Positions 17,147 through 24,489 of a stretch of 64,000 bases of DNA are shown here, in pieces; position 1 is the first letter of the stretch; the number at the start of each line of letters is the position of its first letter. Position numbers and translations under genes: made by a program. The notes under the pieces are model-generated. The model ran no database searches, was not told the origin of the DNA, and worked only from the letters and a program-made list of their open reading frames with translations. Origin of the DNA: Sphingobacterium sp. xlx-96. Lineage in GTDB: Bacteria > Bacteroidota > Bacteroidia > Sphingobacteriales > Sphingobacteriaceae. The stretch covers positions 248,001 to 312,000 of the forward strand of contig NZ_WFKM01000003.1 in NCBI RefSeq assembly GCF_011007365.1. The letters run 5' to 3'.

Positions 17147-18403
17147 TTATGGTAACGAATTAAATAAATTCTCATCAATTATTGCTTCATATTGACGTGA
17201 ATATGTAGCAAGTATACTAACATTTGAATGTCCTGTTATTTTTATTATTTGATGCTCTGTAAGTCCTGCATCTTTGTAGTAACCTATACCGCTATGTTTA
17301 AATCCGTAGAGCGTATGTGATTCCGTGAATAGGGTTTTATCTGTTGTTTTTTTATTTTTAAAATATTGGAATGATGACTTAAAAAATGCAACCTTAGTTT
17401 TGTTTTGTCCAAACATCTGTACATTAGCTTTATCCAAGTTTATTGCATTTTTAATCATTCCTGTGTTGCCAAAAAAATAGTCATTTGGTTGCGGTTGGTA
17501 TGAATTTACATAGTTTTTAATCTCTTCAATAAGATGCTTAGATATTCTTATTTGCAACTTTTTACCTGTCTTTATTTTCTTTGATGGAATATTAATAACA
17601 CCATTGGCAAGGTCAAAGTCTTTAAATTGAAGTTGTAAAAGAGTATCAGGGCGGTGCAATGTGTAATAGACACATTTAGCCATTAGACCTAAATAGTAAC
17701 TATAATCTGTTAAGTCTGTAAATGCCTTATCTACACTATTGTAGGGCGTATGTTTTTCCGTATCTTCTTCTTTTACTTTTGGTATAGCAGTTGTTATATT
17801 ATCAACATCTAACCTTATTGTATTGTTAAGCCACTTATATATATTTTTAAAAACAGTTAGATAGTAATTGTAACTCTTATTGTGCAGTGTGTTTTTTTTA
17901 GCTCCTTTACCGTTTTGAATATAAATTAAAAAATTATTTAGTGTTCTAATGTCAAATCTCTTTAAACTTATATCACTTAGATTATTATCATATAGCCAAT
18001 CATTAAACACATTTATTTTTTCCTTATAGCGGTCAAGGGATGTATTTTTGATTTGATTCTTTTTCCATAATAACCAATCACTGATATAGTCCTTTAACGG
18101 TAAATCCAATTTATCCACCACAAAATCACCTGCGTTTACATCAAACTCTGTAGTATCTAACTTAGCAATTAATGCATTGATGTAAGCTTGTGCTCTTTTT
18201 TCCCTTGCCTTTACTACATTTGTATTTGTAATTACCACACCTTTTACAACGTAGGGGCGTTGGTTTAAATCATAGGTTCTTTTATATTCTTTTGGCTCAT
18301 TAAGTTGGTTTTTGTATTTAATACAAATAATCCATTTTTTCTCTAAAGGGTTATTACTCTTTAAAAATGGCTTACCGATACTTTTATCTGCATTTATTGA
18401 CAT
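17147..18403 (-). CDS. int: Tyrosine recombinase (integrase)
   Basis: A 418-residue integrase started at ATG 18403; a TTG at 18430 would add nine residues inside the arm repeat and is less likely. It has an N-terminal arm-type binding domain, a SAM-like core-binding domain (about 100-195) and a catalytic domain (about 220-418). Catalytic residues are Arg251 (YTLHRPDTLL), the YGFKH box with Lys369 in the place of the usual second Arg, His392 (TGHSNV) and nucleophile Tyr401. The FKH variant is common among Bacteroidota integrases. Its position beside attR is typical, and it should carry out integration and excision at the 18-bp core. Confidence 0.92.
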   Translation of the reverse strand: MSINADKSIGKPFLKSNNPLEKKWIICIKYKNQLNEPKEYKRTYDLNQRPYVVKGVVITNTNVVKAREKRAQAYINALIAKLDTTEFDVNAGDFVVDKLDLPLKDYISDWLLWKKNQIKNTSLDRYKEKINVFNDWLYDNNLSDISLKRFDIRTLNNFLIYIQNGKGAKKNTLHNKSYNYYLTVFKNIYKWLNNTIRLDVDNITTAIPKVKEEDTEKHTPYNSVDKAFTDLTDYSYYLGLMAKCVYYTLHRPDTLLQLQFKDFDLANGVINIPSKKIKTGKKLQIRISKHLIEEIKNYVNSYQPQPNDYFFGNTGMIKNAINLDKANVQMFGQNKTKVAFFKSSFQYFKNKKTTDKTLFTESHTLYGFKHSGIGYYKDAGLTEHQIIKITGHSNVSILATYSRQYEAIIDENLFNSLP

Positions 18404-18419
18404 ATTTTGACTTAAAAAG

Positions 18420-18447
18420 TAGAGCCCCAATTAGAGCCCCTAGGGTT
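18420..18447 (+). repeat. Right arm-type repeat
   Basis: TAGAGCCCC twice with a 3-nt spacer, followed by TAGGGTT, matching the left copy at 14615-14644 in the same orientation. It overlaps the 5' leader of int, so integrase binding here could repress its own gene. Confidence 0.65.
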
Positions 18448-18517
18448 TAAAAAACAAAATTAAAAACTGCGTTTAAAGCGTTTAAACGTAGTGTAAATGT
18501 AATAAATTAGTATTAAA

Positions 18518-18535
18518 CAAAATAGGTACTTTTGT
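18518..18535 (+). repeat. attR core, 18-bp direct repeat
   Basis: Second copy of CAAAATAGGTACTTTTGT. It includes TACTTTTG, a perfect -7 box, 6 nt before the tsaE ATG. Confidence 0.9.
18527..18534 (+). promoter_or_regulatory. Probable -7 box of tsaE within the att core
   Basis: TACTTTTG matches TAnnTTTG and ends 6 nt before ATG. The DNA upstream, where a -33 box would lie, now belongs to the integrated element; no TTG is evident at 17-23 nt. Confidence 0.45.
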
Positions 18536-18540
18536 CAATT

Positions 18541-18957
18541 ATGGAAATCAATGTAAAAGGCTTAGAAGACCTAAAAGAAGCAGCTTCTCGGATTATTAAT
18601 AGTTATCCCAATGACCGTATATTCCTTTTTTATGGGACAATGGGGGCAGGAAAGACTACATTGATAAACGAACTATGTCAATGTCTACATGTACAGGACC
18701 ATACCTCCAGTCCTACGTTTTCAATAGTAAACGAATATGCTTCTAGCAACGGACCTATTTTTCATTTCGATTTTTATCGGTTGAAGTCGGAGTCCGAAGC
18801 TTTCGACTTCGGATATGAAGAATATTTTTATTCTGGGAATTATTGCTTTGTCGAGTGGCCAGAAAAAATCCCCAATTTGCTCCCAACAAATGCGATAAAA
18901 ATAACAATCGATATCATTGACTTTCAAACAAGAACGATAGCTATTGAAAAAAAATAA
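18541..18957 (+). CDS. tsaE: tRNA threonylcarbamoyladenosine ATPase TsaE
   Basis: A 138-residue P-loop ATPase of the TsaB-TsaD-TsaE complex that makes t6A at position 37 of ANN-decoding tRNAs. Walker A is GTMGAGKTTLI (about 33-43), followed by the family motifs SPTFSIVNEY and HFDFYRL and the ending FVEWPEKIP. The start is taken at ATG 18541; an upstream TTG at 18532 lies inside attR. porX followed by tsaE is, from memory, a common Bacteroidota order, and the mobile element has split the pair. Confidence 0.94.
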   Translation: MEINVKGLEDLKEAASRIINSYPNDRIFLFYGTMGAGKTTLINELCQCLHVQDHTSSPTFSIVNEYASSNGPIFHFDFYRLKSESEAFDFGYEEYFYSGNYCFVEWPEKIPNLLPTNAIKITIDIIDFQTRTIAIEKK

Positions 18958-18972
18958 TTTTTTTTCAATAGC
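18940..18972. terminator. Terminator hairpin overlapping the tsaE stop
   Basis: A 15-bp perfect stem of GCTATTG plus A-run and its complement; the 3-nt loop TAA is exactly the tsaE stop codon (18955-18957). Confidence 0.75.
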
Positions 18973-19026
18973 AAATGCAACCTTTCTTTCTTTCACAGCG
19001 TCTTCCTATTAACTAATATCAATTAA

Positions 19027-19563
19027 TTGGAAAAGAATAATCTAAATACAATTTGGCTTGGATGCAAAAAAGAGGATAGAAAAGCCCAAGTTGCGTTATA
19101 TGACTACTTTTCCAAAAAGATGTTAGCTGTATGCATGCGATATGCCAATACAACGCTTGAAGCTGAAGACATCCTACAAAATGGATTTGTTAAGATCTTT
19201 ACCAAACACCATCTATTTGATGGTTCAGGTTCTTTAGAAGGTTGGGTCAAAAGGATTATGATTAACGTAGCCATTGAAACCCACCGAAAGAACAATGGAA
19301 AACTGGCAGAGTCTATTGATAACAAGGAATCACTTCAGCTAACGAGTCAAATAGGAACTGATCAAACGGCTTACAAGGATCTGCTGGACCTCGTTCAGGA
19401 ATTACCAACCGGCTATAGAACAATATTCAATCTCTATGCAATAGAGGGGTATTCACACAAAGAGATTGCGGAGCTATTGGAAATATCCGAGGGGAATTCC
19501 AAATCACAGCTTTCCAGAGCAAGACAATGGTTACAAAATAGATTAGTAAAATTAACATACTAA
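19027..19563 (+). CDS. ECF-type RNA polymerase sigma factor
   Basis: A 178-residue sigma factor with region 2 (YDYFSKKMLAVCMRYANTTLEAEDILQNGF) and region 4 (LPTGYRTIFNLYAIEGYSHKEIAELL, with HTH ending SKSQLSRAR). The only sensible start is TTG at 19027: a stop codon lies directly upstream in frame, and the TTG gives the usual N-terminal length. It heads a three-gene operon with a putative membrane anti-sigma protein and an outer-membrane protein, an arrangement that implies envelope-stress or surface sensing. Confidence 0.9.
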   Translation: MEKNNLNTIWLGCKKEDRKAQVALYDYFSKKMLAVCMRYANTTLEAEDILQNGFVKIFTKHHLFDGSGSLEGWVKRIMINVAIETHRKNNGKLAESIDNKESLQLTSQIGTDQTAYKDLLDLVQELPTGYRTIFNLYAIEGYSHKEIAELLEISEGNSKSQLSRARQWLQNRLVKLTY

Positions 19564-19569
19564 ATCATC

Positions 19570-20346
19570 ATGAAAGAAGAAGATATCGATAGATTGTTCC
19601 GTGAAGCTTTTCATGAAGCAGAAGAGACTCCGAACCAAAATGTTTGGCAACGTATAGAGAGAGAATTGGATGAATCAAAAAAGAAGACAGTACGTCTGCC
19701 TTGGAGAAAACAAATCTGGGTAAGATATGTCGCAGCTGCGATTTTACTTTTAGCCGCAACCTTCGGTTTACTAAAACTAAGCTACAAAAGCGATACACAA
19801 TCACCTGATGGAAGCGAAACGATAGTCGCGAAAAAACAAGAGAACAATCAAAAATATACAACGATCCAACATTCAGAAAATACAGAACAAGTACAGATCG
19901 CAACCGATAAAAACAAAGAAGAAAAGATTCATCGCACAGATATTGTACTTGCCATACAACCTCAAAGAGTAGAAAAACAAAAAAGCTATGACCGGGTCAA
20001 TGTAGACCTTAAAATCGGTGATCTAGAAGAGTCAAAACCCAAATTACTGAATTTAAAGGAAGTACAAGAAGTTTATACGTCAAACATCCCAGTTCATCAA
20101 GTCATCGAAATAGAAGAGATAAAGCCTTTGATCGATCTGGATGAAGAAACAGAGAGCATGTATGCACAGGCTCCACATGAAACAGCAAATAAAAATGTAG
20201 TAACCTCAATATTAAACACTATCTCAGAAAAAATAGAAGTAAGTACCACAAAAGACATTCGTTTTCGCGCGGACGAAGAAGGCTCCTTACGTATTGATAT
20301 TCTGAACTCATTTGTTAAAAACCGTAACAAAAAAAATAAAAGATGA
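19570..20346 (+). CDS. Putative anti-sigma factor, single membrane span
   Basis: A 258-residue protein. The N-terminal cytoplasmic part (1-47) is acidic with ETPNQNVWQRIERELDE, which resembles the start of short anti-sigma domains. One membrane span lies at about 50-68 (YVAAAILLLAATFGLLKL), followed by a hydrophilic periplasmic region of about 190 residues with no recognised domain. It starts 7 nt after the sigma gene, and its stop overlaps the next start (ATGA). The anti-sigma role is inferred from position and topology. Confidence 0.65.
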   Translation: MKEEDIDRLFREAFHEAEETPNQNVWQRIERELDESKKKTVRLPWRKQIWVRYVAAAILLLAATFGLLKLSYKSDTQSPDGSETIVAKKQENNQKYTTIQHSENTEQVQIATDKNKEEKIHRTDIVLAIQPQRVEKQKSYDRVNVDLKIGDLEESKPKLLNLKEVQEVYTSNIPVHQVIEIEEIKPLIDLDEETESMYAQAPHETANKNVVTSILNTISEKIEVSTTKDIRFRADEEGSLRIDILNSFVKNRNKKNKR

Positions 20347-21143
20347 AAACATATAACCTTAAATTTGGATTCTTAGGAATAGTATTAACCACACTGACAG
20401 TCTCACTAGCAAAAGGACAAGATGTTCGTGAAAAAGAAAAACAAGACACAATCCGTAAGGACAAAGATCTAAATATAACCATCGGAATTAAAGATAAACC
20501 GAACACATCAAAGTATCCTAGAATTTTTGGTGGCGTAACGCTAACTCGTATCGATTGGGGGTTTTCCAGAATAATGGATGATGGAAAATTCACACTATCC
20601 GAAGAAAACGATTTCTTGGCCTACAAGAAGGCCTCAAATTTTGGTTTCGATGTCTTACAATTTGGTGTACGTGTAAGTGATAATTTCAAAACATATCTAT
20701 CTGCAGGATTCGAATGGAACTATCTACGTTTAAAAGAGAATATTCTCTTAGAGGAAAATACCCAATCACTCTCTTATAAAGTCATAGACCCCAATGAAGT
20801 AAATTACACAAAGAATGTACTCACTTCTACATACCTAAGAATGCCTGTCTCATTTGAATGGCGCAGTGACAAAAACAGACACGGAGACCGTATGAAAGTA
20901 GCTTTTGGCGCAATGACCGGAGTCCTATTAAAAGGTACACAAAGATTAAAGAGTCGAGAAAATGGTAAGCAAAAATTTAGGGATAACTACAACCTGGCGA
21001 CCTTCCAATATGGACCTTTTCTCCGAGTGGGATATGACGACTTTGGCATATTTGCAAAATATTATGTAAACGATGTATTTGAAAACAGCCCTGCACAAAA
21101 AGGACTCAACAATTTCACTTTCGGACTTACACTAGGTTTTTAG
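20343..21143 (+). CDS. Outer-membrane beta-barrel-like protein
   Basis: A 266-residue protein with a cleavable signal peptide (about 1-25, ending SLAKGQ). The remainder has alternating hydrophobic/aromatic strands such as FKTYLSAGFEWNYLRLKENI and GPFLRVGYDDFGIFAKYYV and ends with the strand NNFTFGLTLGF, with a C-terminal Phe as in outer-membrane barrels. No specific family is recognised. It is translationally coupled to the putative anti-sigma gene by a 4-nt overlap, so it may be the sensor or the main target of the sigma factor. Confidence 0.65.
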   Translation: MKTYNLKFGFLGIVLTTLTVSLAKGQDVREKEKQDTIRKDKDLNITIGIKDKPNTSKYPRIFGGVTLTRIDWGFSRIMDDGKFTLSEENDFLAYKKASNFGFDVLQFGVRVSDNFKTYLSAGFEWNYLRLKENILLEENTQSLSYKVIDPNEVNYTKNVLTSTYLRMPVSFEWRSDKNRHGDRMKVAFGAMTGVLLKGTQRLKSRENGKQKFRDNYNLATFQYGPFLRVGYDDFGIFAKYYVNDVFENSPAQKGLNNFTFGLTLGF

Positions 21144-21172
21144 GCCATAATAGAAAAAATCATTACTTTTAT

Positions 21173-21199
21173 GCCGAAATCATATTTCGGCTTTTTTTT
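21173..21199 (+). terminator. Terminator hairpin abutting the ABC ATPase start
   Basis: GCCGAAAT / ATTTCGGC pair around CAT, followed by eight T, then ATG at 21200. A -7-like TACTTTTA lies immediately upstream (21164-21171). The hairpin could end the sigma operon or act as an attenuator of the next gene. Confidence 0.75.
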
Positions 21200-22243
21200 A
21201 TGGCTCAATCTACATCCTCCTGTCAATATATACCTTCTGATACACAACAAATTGGACTAGCTCTTATTCATGGAAGAGATGTAAGTGGTATATTCCAAGG
21301 CAAAGAAACTGTGACAGCTGTAGATCGTGTAGATTTTGATATTCATATTGGGAGAATAACAGCCATTATCGGCGAATCTGGAAGTGGAAAAAGCACCTTA
21401 TTAAAGTTAATTTATGGTTTGCTAGAGCCCCAATCCGGTGAAATACGGTATAAAGGCTGGTTGGTGCCCACCCGCAAAGACAAACTTATACCTGGGCACG
21501 ACGCCATGAAGCTCGTCTCACAAGGATTTGATGATCTAAATTTATACGCCAAAGTTTGGGACAATATAGCCTCTCAACTACCCAACACAAACTTGGATTA
21601 CAAAAAATCAAGAACCGAAGAAATGTTGGCACGGTTGAAAATAGATCATCTAGCACAACAACGTGTTGCCGACCTAAGCGGAGGGGAACGCCAAAGGGTA
21701 GCTATAGCACGTGCATTAATAAATGATCCAGAAGTGTTATTGATGGATGAGCCCTTCAATCAGGTAGACGCTGCCTTCAGGGATGATTTACAGCAAGATA
21801 TACGTCAGATTGTCGACGACCTTGGACTTACGGTCATACTTGTATCACACGATCCAGCAGAAGTATTAGCAATGTCTGATATGCTTATTGTTATGAAACA
21901 AGGGAAAATCGTAGACCTAGGATCACCAGAAACATTATATTACAACCCCAGAAATCCCTATACGGCACTCTTACTCGCCAAAAGCAATATTCTTAATATG
22001 CAGCAGGCCTCTCTTTTGAATATACAAACATCGCAACAGATCGCTATCCATCAAGAATGGATTGACACAATACCGGATGCTCAGGGTAATTTATGGATCA
22101 AGAACATTCGGTTTAGAGGTTTTTACAAAGAGTATAGTATAGGTAACGATTCATTATCCCTAAACGCGATTGTGAATACCACAGTCCCACTACCAAAAGG
22201 AACCCAAGTAAGGCTTGGCATTAAAAGACATATTACTTTTTAA
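21200..22243 (+). CDS. Orphan ABC transporter ATP-binding protein
   Basis: A 347-residue ATPase of the importer type (spermidine/iron/sulfate group). Walker A is GESGSGKST (about 60), the signature LSGGERQRVAIARAL, Walker B VLLMDEPFNQVD and the H-loop VILVSHDPAE. A C-terminal extension (about 255-347) resembles a degenerate TOBE-type regulatory domain. No permease or binding protein is adjacent, so the substrate is unknown. The ATG directly follows the T-run of a terminator hairpin, and no later Met gives a complete protein. Confidence 0.85.
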   Translation: MAQSTSSCQYIPSDTQQIGLALIHGRDVSGIFQGKETVTAVDRVDFDIHIGRITAIIGESGSGKSTLLKLIYGLLEPQSGEIRYKGWLVPTRKDKLIPGHDAMKLVSQGFDDLNLYAKVWDNIASQLPNTNLDYKKSRTEEMLARLKIDHLAQQRVADLSGGERQRVAIARALINDPEVLLMDEPFNQVDAAFRDDLQQDIRQIVDDLGLTVILVSHDPAEVLAMSDMLIVMKQGKIVDLGSPETLYYNPRNPYTALLLAKSNILNMQQASLLNIQTSQQIAIHQEWIDTIPDAQGNLWIKNIRFRGFYKEYSIGNDSLSLNAIVNTTVPLPKGTQVRLGIKRHITF

Positions 22244-23135
22244 CCCCCTGGTTTTCAGTTTCCAATGATTGGCTTTCCAACCAGATCAACATAGCTGTAA
22301 ACCAATCACCTGATTCCTTTTTATTGGTCAAACCAAATCCATGCCCCCCTTCCTCGTACCTATATAACGCATTGGAAATGCCAAATGCATCTAATGCCTC
22401 TTGGTACAATAAACTATTTGCGATAGGGACCACTTTATCATCGGCGGCATGTACCAGATAAGTAGCCGGAGTTACTGAACCGACTTGTTGTTCATTAGAA
22501 AATCTTAATATGTCATGTTCGTCAAAAACGGGTCCTATCAAATTCTTTTTAGAACCTGCATGTGTCATACCTTCAGACATTGTAATCACAGGATACACTA
22601 AAATTGAAAAATCAGGTCTTAGACTGCGATGTATACCTTCTCCAATGTAAGATATATTAAAATGAGTCGATAAGGTCGAAGCTAAATGTCCCCCGGCAGA
22701 GAATCCCAATACCCCAACTTTGCTCCCTACTATCCCCTGACGTTCGACATGTTCACGGATATACACCAAGGCAGTTTGGGCATCTTGTATCGGCGCAATC
22801 CTTTTGTCCAACATCTGACTATCTACCGGCAACCGATAACGCAACACATAAGATGCATAACCTAAATCCCGCAACCTTTTTGCCACGTCATGTCCTTCAT
22901 GCCCCATCGCTACCCGAGCATAACCGCCACCGGGAATAATTAAAAAAACCTTATCTTTATCTTTGTGAATTGGCTTATAGAAAAACAATTCCGGGACGTT
23001 ATCGCCTACATCTACCGATTGTTTAGTATTCAAAACTCCATTCGGATAAAAGTCTAGCCTTTCTTGTCCAATCGCAAGCTCAATCATTAGCACAGAAAAA
23101 AATATAGCAACAAACTTACAAACACGATAGCACAT
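22233..23135 (-). CDS. Secreted alpha/beta hydrolase, acetyl-xylan-esterase-like
   Basis: A 300-residue protein with an N-terminal signal peptide (about 1-24). The oxyanion segment is IIPGGGYARVAMGHEG (about 67-82) and the nucleophile elbow GFSAGGHLAS has its Ser near 147. Acid and base lie in HAADDKVVP and EGGHGFG. This is the pattern of the BD-FAE / acetyl-xylan esterase family acting on acetylated or feruloylated polysaccharides. Its 3' end overlaps the convergent ABC gene by 11 nt. Substrate is inferred from family only. Confidence 0.85.
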   Translation of the reverse strand: MCYRVCKFVAIFFSVLMIELAIGQERLDFYPNGVLNTKQSVDVGDNVPELFFYKPIHKDKDKVFLIIPGGGYARVAMGHEGHDVAKRLRDLGYASYVLRYRLPVDSQMLDKRIAPIQDAQTALVYIREHVERQGIVGSKVGVLGFSAGGHLASTLSTHFNISYIGEGIHRSLRPDFSILVYPVITMSEGMTHAGSKKNLIGPVFDEHDILRFSNEQQVGSVTPATYLVHAADDKVVPIANSLLYQEALDAFGISNALYRYEEGGHGFGLTNKKESGDWFTAMLIWLESQSLETENQGVKK

Positions 23136-23145
23136 GACAAAATAT

Positions 23146-24357
23146 CTATTGATTTACGACGATCATTAAACTCAAATCTTTATAGGAAAGATTAAACTTA
23201 TCTGCCATATCCTTATTGGTCAAACTGCCTTGGTACAAGTACACAGCGTTCCTAATTCCGGCATGTCCCCAGATTAAATTACTGATCCCACCATAATCGG
23301 AGATTTGCAATAAAATCGGCGTAAAAATATTCGTCATCGCATAAGTAGCAGTACGGGCTACCCTAGATGCAATATTGGGTACACAATAATGGATAACATC
23401 GTATTTCTTAAAGACAGGCTTATCGTGCGAGGTGATTTCAGAGGTCTCGAAACACCCTCCCTGATCAATTGAGACATCAATCAATACGGAGTTTGGTTTC
23501 ATTTTTGACACCGTTTCTTCCGAAATAATACACGGAGATCGTCCATTTTTAGCTCGTAATGCACCTATCACCACATCACAGGAAATAATAGCCTTATTTA
23601 AAATTATAGGTTGAACGACAGAAGTAAATACCCGTGTACCTAGGTTATTCTGTAATCGACGCAGCCTAAATACGGAACTATCAAAAACCTTTACTTGTGC
23701 CCCTAAAGCTATTGCCGTCCTTGCAGCAAACTCACCAACTGTCCCGGCCCCAATAATTACAATTTCGGTAGGAGGCACACCAGTTACCCCTCCCAACATC
23801 AACCCTTTTCCTTCAAAAACGTTGGACAGGTACTCTGCAGCAATTAAAATAGACGTCGCTCCCACAATCTCACTCATAGCCCGAACGACAGTAAGATGCC
23901 CTCCTTCGTCCTGCAGATACTCGTAAGACAACGCGGTAACTTGCTTTTTCATCATCGCCTTCAAAACATGAATATCCATCAAGGAAGGCTGTTGAGAGGA
24001 AAACAAGATCTGCTTGTTCTTCATAAATCCAACCTCTTCAATCGTAGGGCTAGCTATTTTTACAATTATGTCTGCCTTAAAAATACGCTCTTTCTCATAA
24101 ACAATCTGCGCTCCTTGTTCACTGTAATGGTGGTCCATAAAATTCGACGCCGTACCTGCACCAGATTCTATGAGGACTTCGTGCCCATGCTCGACCAAGA
24201 GAGCAACAGACAAGGGTGTCAAAGCGATTCTATTCTCCTGAAACACAATCTCCTTAGGAATACCAATGATAAGCTTACATTTTGACCTTTTGATCGGTTT
24301 AAAAGCTTCTTGAGTTTGCCCAATTATCTCTTGTGCAATCTTAGTCATATTACCCAT
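23146..24357 (-). CDS. ald: Alanine dehydrogenase
   Basis: A 403-residue NAD-dependent enzyme converting L-alanine to pyruvate and ammonia. The N-terminal domain shows GIPKEIVFQENRIALTP, the family signature. The NAD-binding loop is VIIGAGTVGEFAART near residue 211. The ending region IASRVARTATYAMTNI is also typical. An N-terminal stretch of about 28 residues extends beyond the shorter Gram-positive form; Bacteroidota enzymes share this. The gene is 10 nt upstream of the esterase gene. Confidence 0.93.
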   Translation of the reverse strand: MGNMTKIAQEIIGQTQEAFKPIKRSKCKLIIGIPKEIVFQENRIALTPLSVALLVEHGHEVLIESGAGTASNFMDHHYSEQGAQIVYEKERIFKADIIVKIASPTIEEVGFMKNKQILFSSQQPSLMDIHVLKAMMKKQVTALSYEYLQDEGGHLTVVRAMSEIVGATSILIAAEYLSNVFEGKGLMLGGVTGVPPTEIVIIGAGTVGEFAARTAIALGAQVKVFDSSVFRLRRLQNNLGTRVFTSVVQPIILNKAIISCDVVIGALRAKNGRSPCIISEETVSKMKPNSVLIDVSIDQGGCFETSEITSHDKPVFKKYDVIHYCVPNIASRVARTATYAMTNIFTPILLQISDYGGISNLIWGHAGIRNAVYLYQGSLTNKDMADKFNLSYKDLSLMIVVNQ

Positions 24358-24457
24358 CTAAATCTATTTAATAGAAGTAAATATAAATATATTAGAGTAA
24401 CATTCAATCATTTAACCTCACAAAAACAATAAAGTTAAAACTATTACATTTTTCTCC

Positions 24458-24465
24458 TACATTTG
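24458..24465 (+). promoter_or_regulatory. Probable -7 box of the CapD-like gene
   Basis: TACATTTG matches TAnnTTTG, 24 nt before the ATG at 24490. No clear -33 TTG. Confidence 0.5.
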
Positions 24466-24489
24466 TAATAATCACCACAAAAATTATAA

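Larger units (their letters stand above)
14565..18535. mobile_element. Integrative element with tyrosine recombinase and rolling-circle Rep
   Basis: An AT-rich insertion between porX and tsaE, genes that are otherwise separated by only a few bases (about 16 nt once the element is removed). It is bounded by an exact 18-bp direct repeat and contains, all on the minus strand, an orphan protein gene, a rep gene with HUH nuclease motifs and an integrase gene next to the right end. Two long gaps hold iterons and hairpins. There are no capsid, terminase, transposase, MobA-type relaxase or cargo genes. I read it as a minimal integrative plasmid-like element that can excise, possibly replicate as a circle and reintegrate. 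Confidence 0.88.

Noticed and set aside
14565..18535. Prophage or insertion sequence
   Set aside because: No capsid, terminase or tail genes and no transposase; the integrase plus Rep content and 18-bp direct repeats fit an integrative plasmid-like element better.
23896..24285. 129-codon frame antisense to ald
   Set aside because: It lies wholly within the well-supported ald gene on the opposite strand and its composition is that of a shadow frame.
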